Numbered from the stretch's first letter, positions 40,301 to 50,028 are shown. The stretch is DNA of 64,000 nucleotides from CAWDVB01 sp963824105 (GCA_963824105.1 CAWGNN010000010.1:124001-188000), one strand, 5' to 3'. The notes: a model not told the origin generated them from the letters alone. A program made the numbers and translations.

Positions 40301-43300
40301 GCTGGACCTGCCGCTGGTCGGCTCCGGGCCGACGTCGCTGCTGCCGTCGACTCTGGGTTCTTCGGCCGCAAGAAACGGATAGTCGCCGCTTTCGCGCCCT
40401 TGACGCCGTACCTGTCGGCAGTCCCGAAACGCAAGGAGGCGCTGCCGCTGGTCGACGCGTTGCTGGAGACCCGCAGTCGCGCCGCTCAGCTGTCGCCAGC
40501 CGTGTACGTCCTGCCCGGCCTGCGCGTCCCGGCCGTGGAACCCGTGGGACCCGGCCCGCGAGCAGCAGCTGCAGGGCAGATCGCCTGGCTGCGTCGATGG
40601 GCGCGAGCGCAATCGACCCGGAGAGGGCGTCCGCCCACCGTTCACGGCCGCGCTGCGGCGTTCCTCGACGCCGACGTGATGGCGTCACCTGGCGTCGATC
40701 GACGATGTCGCCGAGCTCGCGCCTCGCGCTCGATCAGGCTCGCCCAGGCCGCCCCCGGCGCGGACGCTGGCGGACATCGCGCTCGGCTGGCGGAGCGCTG
40801 CTCGTCGCACCTGGTCCGACGGCACGCGCGAGCCCGGCAGTGCCCCGAGCACAGCGGTCGTTGACCCGCTGGCTCAACCACCTCCAGGCGCTCGAGCCGC
40901 TGCGCGAGTGGACCTGGACGAGGCGGCCGCCCAGCTGCGCGACGGCGTCGTCCAGGCCGACCTGCGGCCAAGGCCTTCGAGCGCGGGATCGCCGAGGCGT
41001 CGCTGATCGAGCGCCGCGGCGCCACCGGCCTGGACGTGTTCGACGCCGGTGCCCACAACAAGTCCGTCGCGCGGTTCGGGGTGTCCTCGGGTCGGTCCGC
41101 GAGCACCTCCGCACGGTCATCCCGGCGCAGATCGTCGCGGCTCGCCCGTTCTCGGCCACCGCGGAGCGGGGCCAGGTCGGCGACCTGCGGCGGGAGCTGG
41201 GCCAAGCAGCGCGGCGGGCATGAAGGTCCGAGCGCTCCTCGACACCTACGGCGACCTGATCACCCAGCTGATGCCGTGCGTCCTGGTCAGCCCCGACTCG
41301 GTTGCACGTTTCTTCCCGGTCGGCTCGCAGACCTTCGACCTGGTCGTCTTCGACGAGGCGTCGCAGATCCGGGTCGCCGACGCGGTCGGGGCCATCGGCC
41401 GGGCGAAGGCCGTAGTCGTCGTCGGCGACAGCAAGCAGATGCCGCCGACGTCGTTCGCGGAGTCCGTGCGTCGACGACGAGGACGTCGTGCAGCAGCTCG
41501 ACGGTGTCGAGCTCGTGGTCGAGGACGAGGAGAGCATCCTCACCGAGGCGGTGCAGCGCCGGGCTCGCCAGCCCTGGCTGTCCTGGCACTACCGCAGCCA
41601 GGACGAGTCGCTGATCGCGTTCAGCAACGAGCAGTACTACGAGAACAGGCTGTCGTCGTTCCCGGCGCCGCCGCCGGAGCCCGACTCGCACGGCCGGCCG
41701 ACCGCGGGTCTCAGCCTCGTGCGGGTGCCCGGCACGTTCCTCCGCAGCGGCGGGCGGCAAGGCTGCTGCGCACCAACCCGATCGAGGCGGAGGCGATCGT
41801 CGCCGAGATCCGCCGCCGGTTCGACGCTGTCCCCGGACCGGTCGCCCGTCGATCGGCGTGGTCACCTTCAACGCCCAGCAGCGCGCCCACATCGAGTCGC
41901 TGCTCCGCGACGGCGACGACGAGCGGTCGTCGAGGCCCTGGACGGCACCGACGGCGAGGGCCTGTTCGTCAAGAACCTGGAGAACGTCCAGGGCGACGAG
42001 CGCGACGTCGTCCTGTTCTCCATGGCCTTCACCAAGAACGACAAGGCGTGCTGCCGCTGAACTTCGGCCCGCTCAACCGCGACGGCGGCGAGCGGCGGCT
42101 CAACGTCGCCATCACCCGCGCCCGGCGGCAGGTGATCATCTTCTGCTCGTTCGACCCGGCGGAGCTGCGGGCGGAGGAGACCAGTCGGTCGGCATCAAGC
42201 ACCTGCGCGCCTACCTGGACCTGGCGGCGCGGGGGCCGCGCTGGAGCCGGGACGGATTCGCAGCGGTCGTGGACCGGCACCGCGACGAGCTCGCCGCCGC
42301 ACTGCGCGCGCGCGGGTTGTCGGTCGCCACCGACGTCGGCCTGTCCGAGTTCCGGGTCGACCTCGCTCTGGCCGGCCCGGCCACCGGAGGAGCCGGTCGT
42401 GGCCGTGCTGCTCGACGGCGAGGGGTGGGCGCCCGCCGCACGGTCGGCGACCGCGACGGGCTGCCGGTCAAGGTGCTCGGCCGGATGATGGGCTGGACGG
42501 CCGTTGAGCGAGTCTGGCTGCCCGAGTGGCTCAACAACCCCGATGCCGTCTTGGACCGGCTGGAGAGCGCCGTGCACGCACCCTTGTCCGCCGCGGAGGC
42601 GACGTTGGAGCTGGTCCCACCCGTGACCGAAACGAGTGCACTCTTGCTGTTCGAGGATGACGACACCTTCCCAGTCGAGGGCGAAGATGATCTGACGTTC
42701 TCCTCAGAGGAGTTCCGGTCCCGCACCGAGCCGTCGTCCGAGGCTCTTGCCGACGCGGAGCCTGGGCCGTCAACCTCGGTGTTCCATCCGTGGCGAGTCC
42801 GCCTCGTGGGGGACTCGTCCTGGCTGGATGCACTCGACGACCTCCGGGCTCAAGATCGGGTTCAAGGGGTCATCTCCGAGATCGTGGCGGCCGAGGGGCC
42901 TGTTCAGTTGGAGCGTCTCTGTCGTCTGACGGCGAACGCATTCGACCTGAGCCGTGTCGCCTCGAGCCGCATCAGCGCCATCTCTCGGCTGGTGCCGCGC
43001 AACCGCCGCGACGAGTACGGCTTCGTGTGGTCGGAGGAAGGAGCCCAGCACACGTTCATCGGGTTCCGTCTTCCGGCTTCGAGCGGGCCCCGGCCGCTGG
43101 AGGAGGTGCACCCACAAGAGATCGCGAACGCGATGGGGTCCCTGGCGACCGACGCCTGGGGGATCGACGAAGACGAGTTGATCCGGGAGACCCTCAACCT
43201 ATTCGGATGGAAGCGCCTTACCGACTCGGCGCGCACCCCTCTGAGCCGGGGGCTCGAGATCGCCGTGGCGCAGGGGATTCTCGAGCGCCGGGACGGACTG

Positions 43301-43321
43301 ATTCACCCCGTGGAGAGGTAG
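37377..43321 (+). pseudogene. Giant DUF4011 / SF1 helicase / DUF3320 protein, broken by many frameshifts
   Basis: Joined across frames this is a ~1,950-residue protein. The order is an N-terminal domain with a transglutaminase-like core (GTCLDTSVVLAAALEHVGI), DUF4011 (RWKNRLLDLSLRNKLINF), an SF1 helicase with Walker A GPPGTGKSQT near 39484 and Walker B VVFDEASQI near 41346, helicase C-terminal motifs (LNVAITRARRQ), an MTES_1575/Vsr-like restriction domain near 42.3 kb, and DUF3320 (RPLEEVHPQEI) at the end. The parts 37377-38470 and 42440-43321 are intact. Between them I counted 23 single-base frame changes of both signs, plus more between 40.4 and 41.2 kb. Related proteins occur in anti-phage islands. 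Confidence 0.8.
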
Positions 43322-43482
43322 GACCCCTTCCCCTTGCCGCTGTGCCCCTCCGAGTTCAAGCTACGGGGCTGAGATCGTGACCCTGGCTCTGAGATCTGCC
43401 CTGTGGTCGGTGCCACCGGTGGCTGGGAGTGCAACTCCTCTGCCACGCTGAGGTGTTGTGCATCCAAGAGAGGGATCGAGCG

Positions 43483-45039
43483 GTGTTGCGACTTGGTGAT
43501 GGGCTCGTCTGGAGCGCTTCGGATCTCAGTGCTGCAGCGCGGTGCGAGTACGGACTGCTCCGGCTCGTCGACCGCAAGTTGGGTTGGGCTCCGCCGCTCG
43601 AGGTGGAGGAGGACCAGCTCATGGCGCAGTTGGCCGAGGCGGGCCGGGCGCACGAGCTGCAGATCCTCGACGGACTGGTCTCGGAGTTCGGGGAGTGGGT
43701 CCCAGAGACCGGGTCGGGCGTGGCCCGGATCAAGCGGGCCGACCCGTCCGCGGAGGGTCTCGGTAATCTGGTGGAGCGGACCAAGTCGGTGCTGGAGGCT
43801 GGCGCCGACATCGTCTATCAGGCGGGCTTCTTCGATGGGGAGTTCCACGGCTATGCCGACTTCCTCCGCCCGTCTCCCGATGGTTGGGTCGTCGCTGACT
43901 CGAAGATCGCCCGCTCTGCCAAGGCGGAGGCGCTGCTCCAGGTGGTGGCGTATGCGGACCAGCTCGAGTCATGGGGTGTGTCAGTCGCTCCAACCGTCGA
44001 GCTCATCCTCGGTGGAGGCGAGATCGTCGCATTCGAGCTCGACGGGCTCATGCCGGACTTCCGCGCGAGCCGCGACAGGCTGCGCCAGCTGATCTCCGAA
44101 CACCGGCGGGGTGGTGTTCCGGCCGAGTGGGGCGCTGCGGGCATCACGTTCTGCGGCTCCTGCACTGACTGTAAGGCCGCGATCACGGCCACCAACGACA
44201 TGCTTCTCGTGGCCAACATCCGCAAGACGCAGCGGGCCAAGCTCAAGGCGGCTGGCGTCCATACCTTGGTCGATCTGGCGGACGCCGAGTCGGCACCCGA
44301 GGGGATGTCGCCGAGCATCTTCGAGCGGCTCAAGGGCCAAGCGTCCCTGCAGGCGCTCGAAATGAAGGACGGGAAGGTCAGGTACGAGATCGTCGACAGC
44401 GGGCCGATCCTTTCGCTTCCTTCGCCGAGCGAGGGCGACCTCTTCTTCGACTTCGAGGGGGACCCGCTCTACCGGGAGACGGGGAGCGAGCGCTGGGGGC
44501 TGGAGTACTTGTGGGGCGTGCTGCCCGCTCGGAAGCCCGATGGCAACCTGGGCGACTTCCTGCCCCTGTGGGCGGACAACCGGACTGAGGAGAAGCAGCG
44601 CCTCGTCGAGTTCCTCGACCTCGTCCAAGACCTGCGTAGCGAGCACCCGGGCATGCACGTCTACCACTACGCGCCGTACGAGATATCGGCGCTGAATCGC
44701 CTCGTGGCGGAGTTCCAGACCCACGAGGAGGTGCTCGAGGACCTGAAGGGGGACAGGGTCTTCGTCGACCTCTACGCGACCGTGCGAGGCTCGGTCCTCG
44801 TCTCACAGCCGTCGTACAGCATCAAGATGCTCGAGCCTCTCTACATGACCCACGAGCGGCAGGGGCTCGCCGCCGGCGGCGACTCGATCGTGCAGTACCA
44901 GCTCTATCGGGAGAAGATCGCCCTGGGTGACCAGGGGGCGGAGAAGCACCGTGCCGAGCTCATCCGGTACAACCACTACGACTGCGAGTCCACGCTCGAA
45001 CTGCGTGACTGGTTGCTCAGACTGGTCTCTGGTCGCTAG
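43483..45039 (+). CDS. TM0106-family RecB-like nuclease
   Basis: The ~518-residue protein begins at a GTG (LRLGDGLVWSASDL) after GAGAGGG; an open frame extends 18 codons further up. Residues 30-180 are a RecB-type PD-(D/E)XK nuclease: GFFDGEFHGYADFL, VVADSKIARSAKAEALLQVVAYADQL. A zinc-type CGSCTDC follows near residue 225. From about residue 325 an RNase H-like exonuclease domain carries DLFFDFEGDP, HVYHYAPYE and a terminal NHYDCESTLELRDWL. Longer relatives continue into a helicase; this one stops, and its end overlaps the convergent gene by 23 bp. Confidence 0.8.
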   Translation: MLRLGDGLVWSASDLSAAARCEYGLLRLVDRKLGWAPPLEVEEDQLMAQLAEAGRAHELQILDGLVSEFGEWVPETGSGVARIKRADPSAEGLGNLVERTKSVLEAGADIVYQAGFFDGEFHGYADFLRPSPDGWVVADSKIARSAKAEALLQVVAYADQLESWGVSVAPTVELILGGGEIVAFELDGLMPDFRASRDRLRQLISEHRRGGVPAEWGAAGITFCGSCTDCKAAITATNDMLLVANIRKTQRAKLKAAGVHTLVDLADAESAPEGMSPSIFERLKGQASLQALEMKDGKVRYEIVDSGPILSLPSPSEGDLFFDFEGDPLYRETGSERWGLEYLWGVLPARKPDGNLGDFLPLWADNRTEEKQRLVEFLDLVQDLRSEHPGMHVYHYAPYEISALNRLVAEFQTHEEVLEDLKGDRVFVDLYATVRGSVLVSQPSYSIKMLEPLYMTHERQGLAAGGDSIVQYQLYREKIALGDQGAEKHRAELIRYNHYDCESTLELRDWLLRLVSGR

Positions 45040-46036
45040 CCCGGGCGAGGCCGGCTGTCTCGACGAGGGTCCGTCCCAGTTGTGGGCCCAGCGGATCGCG
45101 TGCAGCAGAAGGATCATCGGGCAAGCCAGCCTCGACGTAGCGTCGGCGGAAGCTGGTCGCCCACCATCCGAGGTCGGGTGCGAGCTCCTCCGTCGTCTCC
45201 AGGATCTGCTCGATCGACACCGAGCGAAGACGATCCGCGTGGGAGTCCGAGAGTGCTCCGCCAACGATCTCGACGGCCTTCTCGGCACCCTTGTCGTCAC
45301 CGAGCGCCACCACCGTGACCGACCCTCTGCCTCGACTTCCGACGTGGTCGAGCTTGGCGGCCAGCATGACGTTGCGCCACAACTGGTCGGAGGCTCTGGC
45401 CCTGAGCTGCACTCCGGCATCGGGATCGTGGAACCAACCGGAGTGGTGCATCACGTCGTCGTACTCCGGAAGGTTCTTGCTCAGGGTCTGGCTGAAGGGC
45501 TCGGTGTACTTGGTCTCGATCCCGCAGAATCGCTGCTCACCGTTGGCGGTGTAGAAGACGACCGCGTCGAATGCGGTGCGGTCCCCGATCTTGGCTTCCT
45601 TCCCCTCGGGAGCCCACTCACAGAGGATCTCGGTGATGGCCGAGGCCTGGTCGTCGAACAGCGCCTTGAACACCTTGAGGAAGCCAGGCTCGGCCCGCAT
45701 CGCCCCGAACAGGTTGAAGCAGAGCGGCATGCTCGAGAGCATGTTGTGGAAGAGGCGGGTGGACTCCAGTGAGCCCCCTTGCCCCGGAACAACCTTGGCG
45801 CGATCCTCGGCGTGCTGATGCGCATCCGGGTGCAGGAAGTTGAGGTCTCGCTGCTTCTTGACCGCGTCCTTGTGGAGATAGCTGCCGAGCTGCTGATATG
45901 TGCTGAACCGGCCCGCAGGGGCTCCGAACTGCACTGCTCGGTACCAGGACTGAAGCCGTCGGTACCGCGCAACCCTCGATGGCTCTTGTGAAGGCAGTTC
46001 CCCCGTTGATTCCCACGATCCGGCGCCACTTGTCAT
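45017..46036 (-). CDS. PD-(D/E)XK nuclease-like protein (PGN_0703 type)
   Basis: The 339-residue protein has a PD-(D/E)XK core at about residues 155-185: TAFDAVVFYTANG with the catalytic aspartate, then RFCGIETKYTEPF with ExK. Around it lie HPDAHQHAEDRAKVVPG near the N-terminus and LWRNVMLAAKLD later, as in the PGN_0703-like family. No signal peptide is present. It is convergent with the TM0106 nuclease. Its biological target is unknown; together with its neighbours it gives the island a run of predicted nucleases. Confidence 0.7.
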   Translation of the reverse strand: MTSGAGSWESTGELPSQEPSRVARYRRLQSWYRAVQFGAPAGRFSTYQQLGSYLHKDAVKKQRDLNFLHPDAHQHAEDRAKVVPGQGGSLESTRLFHNMLSSMPLCFNLFGAMRAEPGFLKVFKALFDDQASAITEILCEWAPEGKEAKIGDRTAFDAVVFYTANGEQRFCGIETKYTEPFSQTLSKNLPEYDDVMHHSGWFHDPDAGVQLRARASDQLWRNVMLAAKLDHVGSRGRGSVTVVALGDDKGAEKAVEIVGGALSDSHADRLRSVSIEQILETTEELAPDLGWWATSFRRRYVEAGLPDDPSAARDPLGPQLGRTLVETAGLARASDQRPV

Positions 46037-46111
46037 GGCTCGACGCTAGGGGGCTGGAGCTGGCATGGCAACGGAGTGTTGGGAGATGTGCTTCGCCCTA
46101 CGTGGTCTTGG

Positions 46112-46452
46112 CTAGTCGCCGACCCGACTCCAGAACTCTCCTTCGAGGTCGTGCTCGGCGAGGAATGACTCGAGGGCCGGAGTCGAGCCGAAGCGGTGCC
46201 GGATCGCCTCGAGTAGGTCGGCATCTCGTTCGAGCTCCATGAGCGTCCGTAGTCGGTTGGTCTCCTCGGCGGTCAGCTTCGCTCGAACTCGTACTCGCCT
46301 AGGCCCCAGAACTCCTCCACCTCGGGACCGAGGTCGTGACCCTCGATGATGAGCCGGCCCGACGAGGTGTGGTGGAGCGCCCGGTAGGTGGAGCCGCGGG
46401 TCTCTCCTCGCTCGTCGACGAGGACCAGGGTCTGCCGTTCTTCGTTCTCCAC
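46112..46452 (-). pseudogene. Small conserved hypothetical protein, frameshifted
   Basis: Two reading frames join into one protein of about 110-120 residues. The first part reads QTLVLVDERGETRGSTYRAL, HHTSSGRLIIEGHDLGPEVE and EFWGLGEYEFER. The second reads KLTAEETNRLRTLMELERDA, then HRFGSTPALESFLAEHDLEG and EFWSRVGD. The break is a single missing base near 46277. The pattern (IEGHDLG...EYEFER, EFWSRVGD) belongs to a short hypothetical family seen in many bacteria. The start is uncertain because a further shift near 46440 is possible. Function unknown. Confidence 0.5.
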
Positions 46453-46512
46453 GCCTTCAGTACGGTGCGGGCTCGGACAGGAACCGCGACTCGCGTGCTG
46501 CCGCCGGTTCGG

Positions 46513-47204
46513 CTACCCGGCGGTAGAGAGGGTGGCCGGCCGGCCTCGCAGGTTGCTGGAGAGCAGCGCTTCACCGTCCCGTCGCAACGGCTCGAGGAAC
46601 GGCTTCATCCGTCGGTTGAAGTTGTCCTTGTGCAGCTCCTCGCCGACCACTGCCTCGTGGACCTTGCGGAGCTGGTGCAGAGTGAAGGGCTCTGGGAGAA
46701 GGCCGTCGGGGTCGGGTAGAACGTCGCGGTAGCGGTAGCGGAACTCGTAGCGCTCGCGAAGGTCGCCGATGGCGGCGTGGACGATCTTGTCGTGGTCGAA
46801 GAGCAACGGCCCCTCTCCGTCAGCCGCCCGTCCGGGGTGACGGGGACGAGGTCGCCCACACAGCCGACGAGCTCTGCCTCCTGCATGGGGAGGAGATGAG
46901 CTGCGGAGATCGCCCAGGTCCGGTCGTCCCGCTCCGGGTCGTCGAAGAGCCGCAGGAGCCGAGGCGCCCGGGGCGTGGCCGGGTCGACACCGACCTTGCG
47001 ACGGAGGACATCGGCGACGGTCTCGGCGACCGTTCTGCGCTCTCGGATGAACGCTCCGGGGAGAGCCCGGCCGGTCGGATCTGCGCGGTCCTGGACCAGA
47101 ACTCGCAGCGTCGGATTGTCGGTGGGCGCCGCTATCGTGAGGATTGCCAGATCGACGGTGACCCCCGGACGGGGGTAGGCGTCGAGGGGGAGCGGCTCAC
47201 TCAT
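46513..47204 (-). pseudogene. nrtR: NrtR-type Nudix/winged-helix regulator, one frameshift
   Basis: The N-terminal part is a Nudix-like domain (VTVDLAILTIAAP, LRVLVQDRADPTGRALPGAF, VAETVADVLRRKVGV). The C-terminal part reads LFDHDKIVHAAIGDLRERYE, DPDGLLPEPFTLHQLRKVHE and DNFNRRMKPFLEPLRRDGEA, the winged helix of NrtR. NrtR represses NAD-related genes and senses ADP-ribose. The two parts are in different frames, joined near 46806 by the loss of one base in ERG/PLLFDHD. It is divergent from the TY-Chap/ADP-ribosylglycohydrolase operon across a gap full of TTAGC repeats. The break may be a sequence error. Confidence 0.75.
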
Positions 47205-47272
47205 AGCGGAGAAGTTAGCATGCTAGAGTCGCTAATAGTTAGAGACAGCGCAGTGCTAAAGGGGTTGATCGC
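47205..47272. promoter_or_regulatory. Divergent operator between nrtR and the ARH operon
   Basis: This 68-bp gap is AT-rich and holds a perfect palindrome TAGCATGCTA (47216-47225, within TTAGCATGCTAG), a second inverted repeat CTAA-TAG-TTAG (47232-47242) and a GCTAA near 47254. Repeated TTAGC/GCTAA half-sites in a divergent nrtR promoter are what an NrtR-controlled operator would look like. The match to a published NrtR box was not tested. Confidence 0.6.
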
Positions 47273-48220
47273 ATGGGGGAGAGGACCGACGAGCGCAGGG
47301 TGGCCCAGGGTGGCGCCAAGGACTCGGCGTGGGACGACTTCGAGCGCCAGCTTGCCGACTACCTCGCCACGATGGTGGACGAGGACGACCAGGACCACCT
47401 GATCCTCGAGTTGGCGGTGCCCGAGCCGGATGACGGGTGCGCGCCGTACGCGCAGCTCTCCGCCTTCGGGGGCGGGGAGCTCCTCCGGGCCGAGATCTCG
47501 GGCAACCACTACCTGGGAGACGATTTCCAGATCCCCGAGGACGGGGCGCGCAAGCTCTGGCGGGGCGGCTGGGACGGTGGGACCGAGGAGGAGCCGAACT
47601 TCTTCGTGACGAAGGGGACCGAAGAGGCCGCCGACGTCGCCCGCATGACCGTCCGAGCGCTGCGGTCGGTGTTCCACATCCCCCACCCGCAGCTACTCGG
47701 GTGCAACGCCTGGGGGCCGGCTGCGGCATTCGTGGACCGGCTGGGGCTGACGGCTTCCGACGACATCCCGAAGGACTTGTTCGAGGCGGATCAGGCGAGC
47801 GCCGACGGGGGCGTGGCGTTCCCCGCCGGCCGCAGTGAGCTCGTGGGGCTCGTCCAGGCCGCACTTGTCGGCAGCGAGCACGGTGACCCCCACATCGATG
47901 AGGACGGCGACATCGTCATCGTGCCCCTCGACGGTCCGGTCTGGATCCGGGTGCTGACCGATCAGCCGACCCTGGTCATCATGAGCAGGGTGGTCACCAG
48001 AGTCCGGTCGCGCACCCGTACGTCGGTCGAGCTGGGCGTGCTGAACAGGGACAGCCTGTGGGTCCGATGGACCCTTCGCGAACGGGACGTGTGGCAGTCG
48101 ATCACGTACCCCGGCATGCCGTTCTCCGCGGGGAGCCTGAAGAACATGCTGGGCATGTTCCTCTCCGTCAGAGAGGAGACGCAGGGTGACCTCGCCCTGC
48201 GGACCGGGGGGCGCTCCTGA
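47273..48220 (+). CDS. TY-Chap (type III chaperone-like) domain protein
   Basis: The 315-residue acidic protein has two chaperone-like alpha/beta domains. The first (residues 18-135) starts AWDDFERQLADYLATM and ends RMTVRALRSVFHIPHP. The second (residues 195-310) has VWIRVLTDQPTLVIMSRVV and a VGVLNRDSLWVRWTL-like strand. This is the TY-Chap/YbjN arrangement. No catalytic residues are evident. The stop overlaps the next start as TGATG, so it is translationally coupled to the ADP-ribosylglycohydrolase and may be its partner. Confidence 0.65.
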   Translation: MGERTDERRVAQGGAKDSAWDDFERQLADYLATMVDEDDQDHLILELAVPEPDDGCAPYAQLSAFGGGELLRAEISGNHYLGDDFQIPEDGARKLWRGGWDGGTEEEPNFFVTKGTEEAADVARMTVRALRSVFHIPHPQLLGCNAWGPAAAFVDRLGLTASDDIPKDLFEADQASADGGVAFPAGRSELVGLVQAALVGSEHGDPHIDEDGDIVIVPLDGPVWIRVLTDQPTLVIMSRVVTRVRSRTRTSVELGVLNRDSLWVRWTLRERDVWQSITYPGMPFSAGSLKNMLGMFLSVREETQGDLALRTGGRS

Positions 48221-49695
48221 TGGGACTTGACGAAGCCCAGATGGACCGAGCCTGTGGGGTGCTCCTGGGATCGGCGTCCGGTGATGCGCTCGGCGCCGGC
48301 TACGAGTTCGGCACTGCCCGACTCCACGGGGAGCCGCGGATGATCGGTGGCGGGCTGGGCAACTTCGCCCCGGGGGAGTGGACCGACGACACCTCGATGG
48401 CCTACTGCGTCGCCCGGGTGGCGGCTACTGGCGCCGACCTCCGCGCCGAGGAGGCGCTCGACCAGATTGCCGCAGGGTTCGCCGATTGGTACGCCGCCGG
48501 CCCGCCGGACGTCGGGGTGCAGACCTCACGCGTTCTTCGGACCGTCGCGAAGAACCCCACAGCAGCAGCCATGCGCCAGGCCGCCGCCGAACTCCACGAG
48601 CGGACCGGCAGGACCGCGGGGAATGGATCGTTGATGCGCACCGCGCCGGTCGCGTTGGCCTACCTCGACTCGGCCTCCGCCCTCGTCGAGGCTGCGATGG
48701 CCGTCAGCTCGCTCACTCACGCCGATCCCGTGGCGGGCGAGGCATGCGCCTTGTGGTGCTTGGCGATCCGCGGTGCCGTCATCACCGGCGAGATCGGCGA
48801 CCTGCGTGACCACCTCGAGCTCCTCGCGGAGTCGTCGCGCGACTTCTGGTCCGCCAGGATCGCGGAGGCCGGGAGTCAGGACCCGTCCACTTTCCGGCCG
48901 AACGGCTACGTCGTGACCGCGTTCCAGGCGGCTCTGTCCGCCCTCCTCCACACACCGATCCCGCAGCAGGATCCGGCTCGTGGAAGCTTCGACTCCGATC
49001 ACTTCCGGGCGGCGCTGAGCGCAGCCGTCGCGGTGGGCGACGACACCGACACAGTCGCTGCCATCGCAGGAGGGCTGCTCGGCGCCCGTTGGGGAGCGAG
49101 CGCCGTTCCGGCCGAGTGGCGCCGGGTGCTTCACGGCTGGCCGGGCGCGGTCGCCCAGGATCTCGTCCGTCTCGCCTACCTGACCGCCCGTGGGGGTGCT
49201 GCGGGCACCTACGGGTGGCCCGAGGTCGAACGCATCGACTACTCCTGGCATGCCGGGCACAGCACCGTCGTCCCGCATCCACATGACCATGGTGTGTGGC
49301 TAGGCGGCGCCGGGGCGCTCGATCGCATTCCGCAGGAGGTCACGGCAGTGGTGAGCCTCTGCCTGGTTGGCAAGGAGCAGGTCCCTGACGGCCTCGAGCA
49401 CCTCCCGTTCCGCCTGCTCGACGTGACCGACTCGGCGAAGAACTCGCACCTGCACTTCGTTATCGACGACGCGGCCCGCAGCGTCGCAGCCCTCCGCAAT
49501 GACGGCCACACCGTCTTGCTCCACTGCGTCGCCGCACAGAGCCGCACCCCAACAGTCGCCATCCGGTATGCACACCTTCTCGGCGTCGAGGCCGGATGCG
49601 CCTACCGTGAGGTGTGCGAGGTGCTTCCGGACGCCAACCCGAACTCGACCTTCCGGGCCGCCCTGGCCCACTTGGGCAAAGCCCAATCGATATGA
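48220..49695 (+). CDS. ADP-ribosylglycohydrolase fused to a dual-specificity-type phosphatase
   Basis: The 491-residue protein joins two enzymes. Residues 8-345 are an ADP-ribosylglycohydrolase (ARH/DraG type): GSASGDALGAGYEF, EWTDDTSMAY with metal-binding aspartates, and GDDTDTVAAIAGGLLGARWG. Residues 365-485 are a PTP/DSP phosphatase: VVSLCLVGKEQV, LDVTDSAKNS and LLHCVAAQSRTPT, in which Cys-x5-Arg is intact. ARH would remove ADP-ribose from targets; the phosphatase could act on a phosphorylated protein or on an ADP-ribose-derived phosphate. It lies in an operon that NrtR probably controls. Confidence 0.85.
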   Translation: MGLDEAQMDRACGVLLGSASGDALGAGYEFGTARLHGEPRMIGGGLGNFAPGEWTDDTSMAYCVARVAATGADLRAEEALDQIAAGFADWYAAGPPDVGVQTSRVLRTVAKNPTAAAMRQAAAELHERTGRTAGNGSLMRTAPVALAYLDSASALVEAAMAVSSLTHADPVAGEACALWCLAIRGAVITGEIGDLRDHLELLAESSRDFWSARIAEAGSQDPSTFRPNGYVVTAFQAALSALLHTPIPQQDPARGSFDSDHFRAALSAAVAVGDDTDTVAAIAGGLLGARWGASAVPAEWRRVLHGWPGAVAQDLVRLAYLTARGGAAGTYGWPEVERIDYSWHAGHSTVVPHPHDHGVWLGGAGALDRIPQEVTAVVSLCLVGKEQVPDGLEHLPFRLLDVTDSAKNSHLHFVIDDAARSVAALRNDGHTVLLHCVAAQSRTPTVAIRYAHLLGVEAGCAYREVCEVLPDANPNSTFRAALAHLGKAQSI

Positions 49696-50028
49696 GGGGG
49701 ACTCGCGAGGATCGATCTGCACACTCATACGAACCGCAGTGACGGCTCGGACGCTCCCAGTCAGCTCGTCCGCAACGCATCGGCCGCCGAGCTGGACGTC
49801 GTGGCGCTCACCGATCACGACACAACAGTCGGCTGGGAAGAGGCGCAGGGGACAGCTGACGAGCCCGGGATCCGGCCAGTCAAAGGAATTGAGCTGTCGA
49901 CCCGGAATCTCGGATTGCGGGTCACCGGCCCCAGTGACCATCACGGCACTCGCAGGAACGACCACGACCCGGGCTGCAACCTGACGACCAAGGAGGAGGC
50001 CCGGGAGTTGCACGGTGACTCTGCCTGA
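49696..50028 (+). pseudogene. Remnant of a PHP-domain phosphoesterase
   Basis: The frame from 49711 reads IDLHTHTNRSDGSDAPSQLV and then AELDVVALTDHDTTVGWEEA. This is the N-terminal third of a PHP-domain phosphoesterase with its HxH and HD metal motifs. There is no start codon between the upstream TGA and IDLHTH. After about 75 residues the similarity stops and the frame runs into a low-complexity tail ending at 50028. It looks like a truncated, probably inactive fragment. Nothing else is visible up to 50157. Confidence 0.6.
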
